Source: Chroogloeocystis siderophila 5.2 s.c.1 (GTDB taxonomy: Bacteria; Cyanobacteriota; Cyanobacteriia; Cyanobacteriales; Chroococcidiopsidaceae). From it: a stretch of 64,000 nt of DNA. The position numbers and the translations under genes were made by a program. The stretch spans positions 1 to 64,000 of the forward strand of contig NZ_MRCC01000011.1 in the NCBI RefSeq assembly GCF_001904655.1, in the 5' to 3' direction. Below, piece after piece: positions 1 to 8,755 of this stretch; the first letter of the stretch is position 1, and the number at the start of each line of letters is the position of its first letter. Below the pieces are notes generated by a model. The model saw only the letters and a list, made by a program, of their open reading frames with translations, was not told where the DNA came from and did not search any database.

Positions 1-56
1 CGAGCTTCGTCTCCCAAAAGCTAGGTGAGTTTGACCGACTTTTGCAAGAGACCTAA
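1..56 (+). CDS. C-terminal tail of an upstream gene (partial)
   Basis: An open frame runs from base 3 to a TAA at 54-56 and encodes a short tail ending in EFDRLLQET. It reads like the amphipathic end of a real protein, and the next gene starts about 155 bases later. The body lies outside the window, so no function can be given. The call rests only on the open frame and plausible composition. Confidence 0.35.
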   Translation, partial: SFVSQKLGEFDRLLQET

Positions 57-210
57 TCTACTCGTACAAGTAAACTGTACTTTGCTAGGTCACTTCACTA
101 TCTAAAAATAGTTTTTACCTATTCGCGAACTATGTTTAACCTGCTCTTAATCCTGTCCAACGTCTGGAGTGTTAAAGATCAAGGCGTAGGCAGAAAATGA
201 GAGTGAGTTC

Positions 211-1749
211 ATGTCCATTCGACGCCCCGATATTGTTCTTTTAGTCCTCGATACTCAGCGGAGCGATCGCCTTTCGTGCTACGGGTATGCCAAAGAAACC
301 TCTCCCAATTTAGATGCGTTTGCTGCCAGCGCAACTCTATTTAGAAATGCAGTTTCGGCAGCGCAATGGACAGTTCCTTCCCACGCTTCTATGTTTACGG
401 GATTATATCCTTCAGCACATCAGGTCTTGCAATCATATTCAGTATTGCCCAGTAACATTACAACTTTGGCAAAACGGTTGAGCGCTAATGGTTATTACAC
501 TGCTGGATTTTGCAACAATCCGCTGGTGGGGGTGATCAACAATGGCTTGCGGCGAGGATTCTATAGCTTTTTGAACTACAGTGGCTTACTCACCTCACGA
601 CCCAATCAAGCCGGATTTTCGCCACAACTGCTTGACCGTTACCGTCAGTCGTTTAAGCGGTTGCTAGCTGGAGCCTTAAACTGGGTGCAAGATTCCTTTG
701 CGCGCTCGGAATTGCTGCTGGCATTTTCGTTTACACCCTTGATGGTGCCCCTGTGGCAAACGGCACTCAGCTTCAAGGGCAATACCTTAAAATCACTAGA
801 TGATGCAGCGCAATTACTGATTGATCGTCGGGGAATAGGTAACGAGCAGCCAATTTTTACATTTATTAATCTTATGGGTACTCACATGCCTTACCATCCT
901 CCACGCTTGTATGTTGAGCGGTTTGCGCCCCACGTACTGCAAGACAAAGCAGCGCAGCATTACTTGCAACGATTTAATGGCGATATTTATGGCTGGTTAG
1001 CTCCCTTAGCCGATGCATTAGATGAGCGGCAGAAAATGACATTAGATGGGATGTATGATGCTGAAGTTGCCTATCAGGATCACCAAATTGGCGTGTTTTT
1101 GCAGAAGTTGCAGGAAAATGGTGTACTGAATAATACGTTGATGATTATCTGCTCCGACCATGGAGAACATTTAGGCGAAAAACACTTTGTTGGACATTCG
1201 ATTTCGCTCTACAATGAACTCGTGCAAGTGCCCTTGATTATCCGCGATCCCACGGGTGCATTCCCTGTGGGAGCAATTCGTGAAGATGTCGTTTCAACCC
1301 GCTGTTTATTCCATACTGTATTGGCGGCTGCAGGAGTGGCAAGTGAAATAGAAGAACCACTGTCGTTAGCGCATTCCTCTGCGAGTAGCGATCGCCAAGT
1401 GTTTGCCGAAGCCATTCCTCCACAAAATGTTGTGAATCTACTCTACAAACGTCAACCAGAATTAGTGCTGTCCTATGCTTGCGATCAACCTAGACGTGCG
1501 GTGTGGATTGGCAATCACAAGTTGATTGAAACAGGAGGCGACCGCCTGGAATTGTATGATGTGCGCAATGACCCGCAAGAAAGTTTGAATCTCACAGACA
1601 TCTTTCCTGAAAACGTTGAGTTTTTGCAGGAATGTTTGCAACTATTTGCTGCGAATAGAGAAGCAATTGCCACCTCTGAACGCGCTCATAGTTACAACGA
1701 TTCAGAATTGCAAAGAAGATTGCGTAATTTAGGCTATTTAGAAGATTAA
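211..1749 (+). CDS. Sulfatase-fold (alkaline phosphatase superfamily) hydrolase with Thr nucleophile
   Basis: A 512-residue protein of the alkaline phosphatase/sulfatase superfamily. The first metal-binding Asp is in VLDTQRSDR (D14), the nucleophile motif is WTVPSHASMFTG, and the second metal site is CSDHGEH (D316, H317) followed by HFVGH. True sulfatases carry Cys or Ser, matured to formylglycine, where this protein has Thr54. Thr is the nucleophile in LtaS-type phosphotransferases and many phosphodiesterases of the superfamily, so a phospho- rather than sulfo-ester substrate is more likely. No signal peptide is evident. It lies 29 bases upstream of lgt on the same strand and is probably cotranscribed with it and with another superfamily member beyond. 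The substrate is unknown. Confidence 0.85.
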   Translation: MSIRRPDIVLLVLDTQRSDRLSCYGYAKETSPNLDAFAASATLFRNAVSAAQWTVPSHASMFTGLYPSAHQVLQSYSVLPSNITTLAKRLSANGYYTAGFCNNPLVGVINNGLRRGFYSFLNYSGLLTSRPNQAGFSPQLLDRYRQSFKRLLAGALNWVQDSFARSELLLAFSFTPLMVPLWQTALSFKGNTLKSLDDAAQLLIDRRGIGNEQPIFTFINLMGTHMPYHPPRLYVERFAPHVLQDKAAQHYLQRFNGDIYGWLAPLADALDERQKMTLDGMYDAEVAYQDHQIGVFLQKLQENGVLNNTLMIICSDHGEHLGEKHFVGHSISLYNELVQVPLIIRDPTGAFPVGAIREDVVSTRCLFHTVLAAAGVASEIEEPLSLAHSSASSDRQVFAEAIPPQNVVNLLYKRQPELVLSYACDQPRRAVWIGNHKLIETGGDRLELYDVRNDPQESLNLTDIFPENVEFLQECLQLFAANREAIATSERAHSYNDSELQRRLRNLGYLED

Positions 1750-1778
1750 TCTTCATTTATTTAGTTTATTCATGCTCT

Positions 1779-2624
1779 ATGTACCCCCCTGTTGACCCCA
1801 TCATTGTCCAAATCGGACCTTTAGCCTTACGGTGGTATGGACTATTGATAGTAGTCGCTATTATCGTCGGAGTTACAGTTGCCAGTCGCGAAGTGGAAAG
1901 GCGCGGACAAAAAAGCGATGATTTTTGGGACATGACGATCTGGGTTTTGATTCCAGCATTTATTGGTGCCCGCTTATATTACGTGTTCGTGCAGTCACCG
2001 CGTGGGGAGAATGGGTTGGGTAGCTTTTTGCAAAATCCAGTGATGATTCTGCAAATTTGGCAGGGTGGTATTCACATTTTTGGAGCATTTATTTTCGGAG
2101 CGATTGCTCTTTGGATATATACTCGCATCAAACGCTTACCCCTGCTTATCTTTATGGATGCGATCGCATTAAGCCTACCTCTAGCACAAGCGATTGGTCG
2201 TTGGGGTAATTTCATCAATCAAGAACTGTACGGACCGCCCACTAACTTACCATGGGGATTACACATCGATCCGAATCATCGTATTGGTCCTTATCAAGAC
2301 TTAACTACCTATCCAGAGACAACTCGTTTTCATCCCTTATTTCTGTATGAGTCGTTGTGGAATTTTGTTGGCTTCGGACTGATTTTTTGGATTTCTCGCC
2401 GCTTTAGTAGGCAGTTACGTGATGGTGACATTACGCTGCTGTACTTAATTTGGTATCCTACTGGGCGATTCTTTATCGAGTTCTTGAGAACCGATTCCTG
2501 GTTTTTTACAGGGACTCCGTTTAATGTGGTGCATATTTTGTGTTTTATTGCGGTTGTAGGTTCCGCAATCATCCTTTACCGTCGTCATGGCTCTGGACAA
2601 AGTTCCTATTCAGGCACATCATAA
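1779..2624 (+). CDS. lgt: Prolipoprotein diacylglyceryl transferase
   Basis: A 281-residue integral membrane enzyme that transfers diacylglyceryl from phosphatidylglycerol to the lipobox Cys of prolipoproteins, the first step of lipoprotein maturation in the plasma membrane. Hallmarks are the N-terminal IGPLALRWYGL segment, the Lgt signature GRWGNFINQELYG, and a late GRFFIEFLRTD segment carrying conserved charged residues. Length and about seven hydrophobic segments match the family. The start at ATG (MYPPVDP) fits bacterial Lgt. It sits between two alkaline-phosphatase-superfamily genes with short gaps (29 and 35 bases). Several predicted lipoproteins in this window (4441, 32410, 37963, 51737) would be substrates. 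Confidence 0.97.
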   Translation: MYPPVDPIIVQIGPLALRWYGLLIVVAIIVGVTVASREVERRGQKSDDFWDMTIWVLIPAFIGARLYYVFVQSPRGENGLGSFLQNPVMILQIWQGGIHIFGAFIFGAIALWIYTRIKRLPLLIFMDAIALSLPLAQAIGRWGNFINQELYGPPTNLPWGLHIDPNHRIGPYQDLTTYPETTRFHPLFLYESLWNFVGFGLIFWISRRFSRQLRDGDITLLYLIWYPTGRFFIEFLRTDSWFFTGTPFNVVHILCFIAVVGSAIILYRRHGSGQSSYSGTS

Positions 2625-2659
2625 TCAATTGCACGCAGTCCACATTTAGTTTCAAGCGC

Positions 2660-4057
2660 ATGTCACCTAGATCTTCGCCCCGCCTGCTGATCGTTGGATT
2701 AGATTGCATGGAGCCATCTTTGGTGTTTGAGCAATGGCGCGATAATCTTCCCAATTTCTCACGTTTAATGGCACAGGGCAGTTACGGACGGTTAGAGAGC
2801 AGCATTCCTGCCATTACCGTGCCTGCTTGGAGTTGCATGATGAGTGGACGCGACCCTGGTGAATTGGGCATTTATGGCTTTCGCAATCGCTCCAGTCGAG
2901 GATATCAAAAAATGGCGATCGCCGATGGTCGTGCTGTTAAGGTTCCCCGTCTGTGGGATCTGCTGGGCGACGCAGGCTGGAAGGTAGCAGTCATCAGCGT
3001 TCCAGGAACTTCACCCCCCTATCCGGTCAAGGGACAATTAGTATCCTGCTTTCTGACGCCTAATCGCAGCGTGCCTCATACCTATCCTCCTGAATTAGCA
3101 AACCAAATTAGCCAATGGATGCCTGACTTTATACTTGACGTACCTGACTTTCGATCTGATGAGAAAGACCGCATTCTGCAAGATATTTATACTCTGTGCG
3201 ACCAGCGGTTCACCCTGGCAACCAAACTATTAAAACAAGAAGCACCAGATTTTTTGATGGTCGTGGATATGGGTGTTGATCGCATTCACCATTGTTTCTG
3301 GAAGTCAATGGATTCAAGTCATCCCCAATATAAGCCTAACTCGCCCTATAAAAATGCTATTCGTGACTATTACGTTTATGTTGATCGGCATGTGGGTGAA
3401 TTACTGAAGATTTGTGGCAATCAAACCGCAATCCTCATTGTATCGGATCATGGAGCGCGTCCGTTGATCGGAGGTATTTGCCTGAATGAATGGTTGATAG
3501 CCGAAGGATATCTTGTCTTGAAAGAAGCACCTGATGTTCCTACTTCCTTAGACGAGGTTGAAGTTGATTGGAGCCGCACCAAAGCTTGGGGAGCAGGAGG
3601 ATACTACGGTCGTGTCTTTTTAAATGTGCAGGGACGAGAACCACAAGGCGTAATTCCCCTGGCAGACTATGAGCAGGAGCGATCGCATCTTGCCAAAAAG
3701 CTAGCTGCTATCACTGCTCCTGACGGGCAACCTCTCAATACTCGTGCGTTTAAGCCTCAACAGATTTATCAAAAAGTGCGAGGAATTGCTCCTGATTTAA
3801 TCGTCTACTTTGACGAGTTAGCTTGGCGCTCGGTAGGTACTGTGGGCAGCAACTCACTCTATACCTCTAAGAACGATACCGGACCTGATGACGCCAACCA
3901 TGCTCAATACGGACTAATGATTTTCTACGACTCTCAACAACCTGCGCAGGGAAAAGTTATTGACAATGCTCAGATTTATGACATCTTGCCTACGCTACTG
4001 CATCGCTATCAGCTCGTACCACCACCCAACCTCCGAGGCAAGGTGTTGCCAATTTGA
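2660..4057 (+). CDS. Type I phosphodiesterase/nucleotide pyrophosphatase-family protein
   Basis: A 465-residue member of the alkaline phosphatase superfamily (phosphodiesterase/nucleotide pyrophosphatase branch). Metal-binding Asp15 is in VGLDCMEPS, the Thr53 nucleophile is in ITVPAWSCMMSG, and later metal ligands are in DMGVDRIHH and VSDHGARP. The start at ATG 2660 (MSPRSSPRLL) is preferred because the frame upstream of it overlaps lgt and encodes non-homologous, Cys-rich sequence. Cyanobacterial homologues are often annotated as alkaline phosphatase family protein. It is the second Thr-nucleophile enzyme in this three-gene cluster around lgt. The substrate could be a nucleotide or a phospholipid-linked group; the sequence does not settle it. 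Confidence 0.88.
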   Translation: MSPRSSPRLLIVGLDCMEPSLVFEQWRDNLPNFSRLMAQGSYGRLESSIPAITVPAWSCMMSGRDPGELGIYGFRNRSSRGYQKMAIADGRAVKVPRLWDLLGDAGWKVAVISVPGTSPPYPVKGQLVSCFLTPNRSVPHTYPPELANQISQWMPDFILDVPDFRSDEKDRILQDIYTLCDQRFTLATKLLKQEAPDFLMVVDMGVDRIHHCFWKSMDSSHPQYKPNSPYKNAIRDYYVYVDRHVGELLKICGNQTAILIVSDHGARPLIGGICLNEWLIAEGYLVLKEAPDVPTSLDEVEVDWSRTKAWGAGGYYGRVFLNVQGREPQGVIPLADYEQERSHLAKKLAAITAPDGQPLNTRAFKPQQIYQKVRGIAPDLIVYFDELAWRSVGTVGSNSLYTSKNDTGPDDANHAQYGLMIFYDSQQPAQGKVIDNAQIYDILPTLLHRYQLVPPPNLRGKVLPI

Positions 4058-4440
4058 AGCTATTCTCGCAGGCTAACAACTCAAACTAACAGGCAAAGAG
4101 CTTCTCTAACCTTGTGTCCGATGCATCAGCCGTTGTCGCCAAAATGGCAGAAGAAGCGCTCTGCTGCCATGATGTCTTAACCTGGCAGCTACTTGACTCA
4201 GTTACTGTCTTCTAGCTTCTTGCAAGCACTACGGCTTTAATAAGCGCGAATTGCTAAGGTGCCAAATACAGCAGGAACTGGTTATTGGTTACTATATAGC
4301 AACTAGCCGTCATTACCTATCACCTGACGTAAAAATATGCGCTCATTGCACTGTTGATGCCCCTAGAGGGCATTGCAAATCTTCTGGAAAACTTATGTGA
4401 TAAATGATTGAGAGTCAAATTGTGTTAAGTTTATCAAATA
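4058..4440. other. Intergenic region before the Ni/Co uptake genes
   Basis: There is no convincing gene in these 383 bases. The right part holds a short dyad, ATGCCC-CTAGA-GGGCAT (4357-4373), about 70 bases ahead of the next start codon, which could be an operator or an attenuator. Around 4280-4330 there is degenerate TTACC/GGTTA-type low-complexity sequence common in cyanobacterial spacers. I looked for a cobalamin or NiCo riboswitch and could not recognise the conserved cores of either. Confidence 0.4.
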
Positions 4441-5319
4441 ATGAGGATACAGCTGTTGAGTTTAGCAGGGCTGTTGATTTTAGCCCCAGGGATAATATTT
4501 GGGTGCGCTGCGGAGCAAACTCCAGGTGAACCTCAAGCGCAAGTGCAATCACCAACTCAGTCGCCATCACCGCAGCAACCAGTAGGAACACTCCAAGTTC
4601 GCGCGAATGGTGAAGAAAGAGCTAGAGAAGGCTTAGTCAGTAAAGATGGGTGGAGAATAACATTTGATAATGTGTACGCTACCATAGCAAACGTTACTGC
4701 ATATCAAAGTCAACCACCGTTTAATCCGGAACAAGGAGGAGAGATTCAAGCGCAAGAGAAAGTCGTCGTGCTTGACCAAGCGACAACTGTAGATTTGGCG
4801 CAACCTGGTAGTGACGGTCAAGATTCAGTTTTAGTCGCAGAAGCATCGAATGTACCTATTGGTCAATATAATGCACTCTCGTGGCAAATGACTCCGGCGA
4901 CCGAAGGTCCGGCGCAAGGTCAAACTATAGTGATGAGTGGTACAGCCGAGAAAGCAGGGCAAACAGTTAACTTTGTCTTAAATATAGATAGAGAATTTGA
5001 ATATATTTGTGGAGAGTACGTTGGTGATGCACGTAAAGGAATCGTTCAAGCAGGTGGAAGTGCTGATTTAGAAGCAACCTTTCACTTAGACCACTTATTT
5101 GGGGATGGCGAAGCTAATCCAGACGATTCGATTAACCAGGGTGCATTGGGTTTTGATCCTATAGCGGCTTTAGCGCAAAATGGTAAGGCGCAAGTCAATA
5201 TGGCGCAGTTGCAGTCACAATCTCCACAAGTTTACCAGCAACTACAAGAAATTTTGCCATCGCTTGGACACGTTGGCGAAGGTCATTGCCGAGAAGCTAA
5301 AACTCAGACTACCGGCTAA
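4441..5319 (+). CDS. DUF4382-like extracytoplasmic lipoprotein, Ni/Co-transport associated
   Basis: A 292-residue predicted lipoprotein. A hydrophobic N-terminus ends in a lipobox-like IFGC (Cys22), followed by a Pro/Gln/Ser-rich linker and a beta-rich domain resembling DUF4382-type periplasmic proteins. The C-terminal tail GHVGEGHCREAK contains two His and a Cys that might bind metal. It stands first in a same-strand series leading to an accessory protein and CbiM, CbiQ and CbiO, so a role in capturing or handling nickel or cobalt outside the membrane is a reasonable inference. The family assignment is tentative and no catalytic motif was recognised. Confidence 0.6.
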   Translation: MRIQLLSLAGLLILAPGIIFGCAAEQTPGEPQAQVQSPTQSPSPQQPVGTLQVRANGEERAREGLVSKDGWRITFDNVYATIANVTAYQSQPPFNPEQGGEIQAQEKVVVLDQATTVDLAQPGSDGQDSVLVAEASNVPIGQYNALSWQMTPATEGPAQGQTIVMSGTAEKAGQTVNFVLNIDREFEYICGEYVGDARKGIVQAGGSADLEATFHLDHLFGDGEANPDDSINQGALGFDPIAALAQNGKAQVNMAQLQSQSPQVYQQLQEILPSLGHVGEGHCREAKTQTTG

Positions 5320-5422
5320 CGTCTGTATCAATACCAATCAGGGAGAGTGTTTTCTCCCTCGTTACTGATTCATAAGTTAATTACTTTAGCAACTATTGAT
5401 ATAAGTTCGATAAATCTAGATT

Positions 5423-5959
5423 ATGAATTTTAAGTGGAAAATAATCATTCCTTTTGCTTTTCTTTCTGTTTTTGGCTCATCAGCTAGCGCGATCGCACAC
5501 GGTGTGCGAATGCAAGCACGAGAAACGCAAGCAATTGAGGTAAATGCAGAATATGACACAGGCGAACCAATGGCACAAGCCCAAGTGACAGTTTACGCGC
5601 CTAACGATCCTGCGACTCCTTGGTTAGAAGGTACAACCGACAAAAATGGAAACTTCATATTTACACCAGACTCCTCGCAGCCTGGCAATTGGTCAGTCCA
5701 AGTACGCCAAGCAGGTCATGGCAGTATTGTCAATATTCCTGTAGAAGGTAATCAAGCGCCAACTGAAGGAAACGGTACAGCAGTACCAGCAACGAATACT
5801 CCGCGTATCGCAAGTAGTGAATCGGCTAACTTTACTCCCTTGCAACTCATCTTAATGGGAGCCGCTGGCGTCTGGGGATTCATTGGTACAGCATTATTTT
5901 TTATGCGCGGTAATAAAAGCAATTCTGAACTGCGACGTTCGGAGTCACAGAATGGGTAA
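5423..5959 (+). CDS. NikL-like accessory protein of nickel/cobalt ECF transporter
   Basis: A 178-residue protein with an N-terminal signal peptide (to about residue 25, ending SASAIA), then a mature N-terminus starting with His (HGVRM), a carboxypeptidase-regulatory-like beta-sandwich (about 35-115), a flexible linker and one C-terminal membrane helix (about 140-160) with a positively charged tail. This is the layout of NikL, an extra component of nickel ECF importers that lack CbiN. Its position between the upstream lipoprotein and cbiM supports this. The His near the mature N-terminus is reminiscent of the metal-liganding Met-His start of CbiM/NikM. Function is inferred from architecture and neighbours. 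Confidence 0.72.
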   Translation: MNFKWKIIIPFAFLSVFGSSASAIAHGVRMQARETQAIEVNAEYDTGEPMAQAQVTVYAPNDPATPWLEGTTDKNGNFIFTPDSSQPGNWSVQVRQAGHGSIVNIPVEGNQAPTEGNGTAVPATNTPRIASSESANFTPLQLILMGAAGVWGFIGTALFFMRGNKSNSELRRSESQNG

Positions 5960-6124
5960 GAGGTAGTCGTTGATAGTTACTATTTTTAGTTATGAATTAC
6001 AGCCCCAGTCAACAGAGTTAGGGCATTATAGAAGCTCATAATCATTTCCCTGAGGAAGTTTAACGCTGACCCCCACTATTACCAGTTACCAGCCTTTAAG
6101 TTATTATCTACTGTCTCCCCAATT

Positions 6125-6766
6125 ATGCATATTCCTGACGGTATCCTTCCCGCTGCGATTATTGTTGCAGGCTACGCAACGACTGGCGGGGTAACGTGGT
6201 ACTCACTGCGTCAAATTAAACGCGATCGCAACCCCCAAGAAAATATTCCGAAAGCATCGTTACTTACAGCAGCGTTTTTTGTTGCTTCTTGGGTTCATAT
6301 TCCCGTACCGCCAGCGAGCGTTCATTTAATTCTCAATGGATTGATGGGGACTATTCTGGGATACTATGCTTTCCCGGCAATTCTTATTGGTTTATTTTTT
6401 CAAGCGGTGATGTTTCAGCATGGAGGTTTATCAACGCTGGGAGTTAATGCAAGTATGTTTGGTATTCCAGCAATTTTGGCTTATCACTTGTTTCAGCTAC
6501 GTTACAAATTTGGTAAAAATAACCGCGTGTGGACAGGGATATTTGCTTTTTTAGCTGGCGCGGGTGGTTTGGGGCTTTCAGTCGTGTTATTTTTCTTTTT
6601 AGTAATTACGAATATTCCGGCAAATATTGATGCAGCAATAGAACGCAATGCAATTTATGGACTTGTACTTGCACATATCCCATTGATGCTGATTGAGGGC
6701 GCGTTTACTGCAGCAGTAGCTTTATTTCTGATGCGAGTTAAGCCGGAATTACTAGAAAGTCGATGA
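6125..6766 (+). CDS. cbiM: Cobalt/nickel ECF transporter substrate-specific component CbiM
   Basis: A 213-residue membrane protein starting MHIPDG, the invariant N-terminus whose His2 helps coordinate Ni2+ or Co2+ in CbiM/NikM. Six or seven hydrophobic segments follow, with the family motifs SWVHIPVPPASVHLILNG and QAVMFQHGGLSTLGVN. It is the S-component that gives metal selectivity and works with the T-component CbiQ and ATPase CbiO. The stop overlaps the next start by four bases (ATGA), implying translational coupling. No CbiN is encoded; the upstream NikL-like protein probably replaces it. Nickel versus cobalt cannot be decided from sequence, although the NikL partner favours nickel. Confidence 0.93.
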   Translation: MHIPDGILPAAIIVAGYATTGGVTWYSLRQIKRDRNPQENIPKASLLTAAFFVASWVHIPVPPASVHLILNGLMGTILGYYAFPAILIGLFFQAVMFQHGGLSTLGVNASMFGIPAILAYHLFQLRYKFGKNNRVWTGIFAFLAGAGGLGLSVVLFFFLVITNIPANIDAAIERNAIYGLVLAHIPLMLIEGAFTAAVALFLMRVKPELLESR

Positions 6767-7536
6767 AACACGGATTAGATACCTATGCTTATCTGAAGTC
6801 TCCAATTCACCGTTGGGAACCTCGCTGCAAGCTTGTCGCGCTTTTAGCTTTGATTTTTGCTTTTGCTTTTGTACAGCAGTTAATTTTGTTACCACCAATG
6901 GCAATAGTGACGTTGGTTTACTACAGTGTTTCACGTTTACCAGTTGCTTTTTTGCTGAAGCGGTTGCGTTACCCTGGTTTTTTTTTGGCAGCGATCGCCA
7001 TTCTCCTACCCTTCAGTGTTGGTAATACTGTTATTTGGCAGCTCGGTTTTTTAGCACTGCGACAAGAGGGATTAGTAGCGTTAATATTGGTTTTTACTAG
7101 ATTTTTGTGTATTTTAACTATTGGTTTGATTTTATTTGGCACTGCACCATTTCTAACAAGTATTAAAGCAATGCGATCGCTTGGACTACCATCAGTGTTA
7201 GCTGATATGACGCTGTTGTCTTACCGCTACATCGAACAGTTTGGCGAAGATTTAACCAGAATGCAGACAGCAATGCGGTTGCGGGGATTTCGTGCCAACA
7301 AATTGAGTCAGCGTAACTTAACGGTTTTGGCATCGCTTGCTGGCAGCTTATTGGTGCGTAGTTACGAACAGTCTCAGCAAGTTTATCAAGCAATGATTTT
7401 ACGCGGATATGGTTACGTGACTCAACGTCGCCGCCAACAGTTCAAAACTCATGCAAGCGATTGGATTGCACTAATGGTAACTTGTGTTGTTGCGTTAGGG
7501 TTTGTCGTGGCAGAAATGAGTTTAACAAACGCATGA
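6763..7536 (+). CDS. cbiQ: Ni/Co ECF transporter transmembrane component CbiQ
   Basis: A 257-residue T-component of the energy-coupling factor transporter. It begins MKHGLDTYAYLKSPIHRWEPRCKL, typical of CbiQ, has about five membrane segments, and carries the cytoplasmic coupling-helix motifs MRLRGF (near 170) and MILRGYG (near 213) that contact the ATPase. It overlaps cbiM by four bases upstream and cbiO by four bases downstream (ATGA both times), so the three are translated as one coupled block. Confidence 0.93.
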   Translation: MKHGLDTYAYLKSPIHRWEPRCKLVALLALIFAFAFVQQLILLPPMAIVTLVYYSVSRLPVAFLLKRLRYPGFFLAAIAILLPFSVGNTVIWQLGFLALRQEGLVALILVFTRFLCILTIGLILFGTAPFLTSIKAMRSLGLPSVLADMTLLSYRYIEQFGEDLTRMQTAMRLRGFRANKLSQRNLTVLASLAGSLLVRSYEQSQQVYQAMILRGYGYVTQRRRQQFKTHASDWIALMVTCVVALGFVVAEMSLTNA

Positions 7537-8276
7537 AGCAGCAATATTCCGAATCAGTGACAGCAGCGATCGCAATTCAAAATCTCACCTTTTCTTATTC
7601 ACAGTTGAGTGTCTTACAAAATATTAGTGTGACTATCCGCACCGGCGAAAGAGTCGGTTTAATAGGACCTAACGGTTCTGGTAAAACTACATTATTTCTA
7701 TTAACTTGTGGTGTATTAAAACCTACAGCCGGAAAAATTTTTCTATTTGATAAACCAATTACTGTGGGAGAGTTTCGTCCTGAAATTGGTTTAGTGTTTC
7801 AAAATCCTAATGACCAGTTGTTTTTACCTTCAGTTCGAGATGATATTGCGTTTGGTCCAGAAAATATGGGTTTGTCTGCAACTGAGGTAGAAGAGTGCGT
7901 ACAAGAGGCTATATTCTTAACTGGCATACAGAATTTAGTTGAGCGAGTTCCCCACAATCTCTCTGGTGGTGAGAAGTGCATGGTGGCTATTGCGGGAGTT
8001 ATCGCGATGCGCCCTCAACTAGTTCTATATGATGAGCCTTCTGCTAACCTAGATATGCGTTCTCGCCGTCGTTTGATTCAGTTTCTCCAAGAATCACAGC
8101 AAACGATGATGATCTCTTCGCATGACTTGGAACTGATTTTAGAAGTGTGCGATCGCGTACTTCTTCTCGATCAAGGTCAAATTATTGCTGATGGTAACCC
8201 TCGCGATGTTATGGGCGATCAGCCGTTAATGGAAGCACACGGCTTGGAAAAGCCTTTTTCGCTCACGACGCATTAG
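7533..8276 (+). CDS. cbiO: Ni/Co ECF transporter ATPase CbiO
   Basis: A 247-residue ABC ATPase that powers Ni/Co uptake. Walker A is GPNGSGKTT, the Q-loop is VFQNPNDQLF, the ABC signature is LSGGE, Walker B is LVLYDEPSANLD, and the switch His is in SSHDLE. The start at 7533 (MKQQYSES) overlaps the cbiQ stop; an earlier in-frame codon at 7461 lies deep inside cbiQ and is rejected. The VFQNPNDQLF Q-loop is typical of ECF ATPases. It is a single ATPase gene, so it presumably acts as a homodimer. Confidence 0.95.
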   Translation: MKQQYSESVTAAIAIQNLTFSYSQLSVLQNISVTIRTGERVGLIGPNGSGKTTLFLLTCGVLKPTAGKIFLFDKPITVGEFRPEIGLVFQNPNDQLFLPSVRDDIAFGPENMGLSATEVEECVQEAIFLTGIQNLVERVPHNLSGGEKCMVAIAGVIAMRPQLVLYDEPSANLDMRSRRRLIQFLQESQQTMMISSHDLELILEVCDRVLLLDQGQIIADGNPRDVMGDQPLMEAHGLEKPFSLTTH

Positions 8277-8300
8277 CAATTTTCCTGCTAATCCTGGCTA

Positions 8301-8492
8301 CTACAGACAAATGTATCTGTATCCTACACGGATGAACTGTTCTGTTGTCCATTCGTCACTATTAGCTTTGGCTCGTTGGCTGACATTGACAGGAAGAACA
8401 TACCCCCAGCTTTGGCTGAGGTTGATTAGCTGTTTTGTTGTCCAGTCTTGGTTATTGTTTACTTTGTTGTTTCTCATATCAGTTTTCTTCAT
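8301..8492 (-). CDS. Small hypothetical protein with repeated WTT(K/E)Q motif
   Basis: A possible 63-residue protein starting MKKTDMRNN. Its body contains two related segments, QDWTTKQLINL and DEWTTEQFIRV, about 30 residues apart, each followed by aromatic residues (WGYVL, GYRYI). Repetition of this kind is more likely in a real protein than in a chance frame. There is no strong ribosome-binding site, and the opposite strand is also open with a hydrophobic translation (8311-8589). The family is not recognised. It lies alone between cbiO and an MFS transporter. Confidence 0.35.
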   Translation of the reverse strand: MKKTDMRNNKVNNNQDWTTKQLINLSQSWGYVLPVNVSQRAKANSDEWTTEQFIRVGYRYICL

Positions 8493-8755
8493 TGGTGTAA
8501 CTTTATATTTCCAATATAGAAAACTGTTACATAAAATACAAAAACTAATTTGCATATTTGCTATGAACAGCTTCGATGGATTAAGCTGAAGTACGAATAA
8601 ATTCGCTGTTACGTAAATAAAGTCCATAGAGGTAGACTTACTTGTAAAAATCTTGTTTTAGTGTACGAAGATACACTTTAGCTTGGTAGCTCCAACTCCA
8701 GTCGAAGGCGTCTACTATTTAGCTTATAGTTGCTAAAGATGCTGATATTTAATGA

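Noticed and set aside
2540-2659. Upstream extension of the phosphodiesterase gene
   Set aside because: It overlaps the end of lgt and encodes Cys/Trp-rich sequence absent from the family; the start at 2660 is consistent with homologues.
4058-4440. Possible cobalamin or NiCo riboswitch upstream of the Ni/Co uptake genes
   Set aside because: None of the conserved core sequences or a convincing multi-stem fold was recognised by eye; a covariance-model search would be decisive.
8311-8589. Plus-strand hydrophobic frame opposite the WTT(K/E)Q small protein
   Set aside because: Composition is Leu/Phe-rich low-information sequence, typical of a shadow frame; the minus-strand frame has the repeated motif instead.
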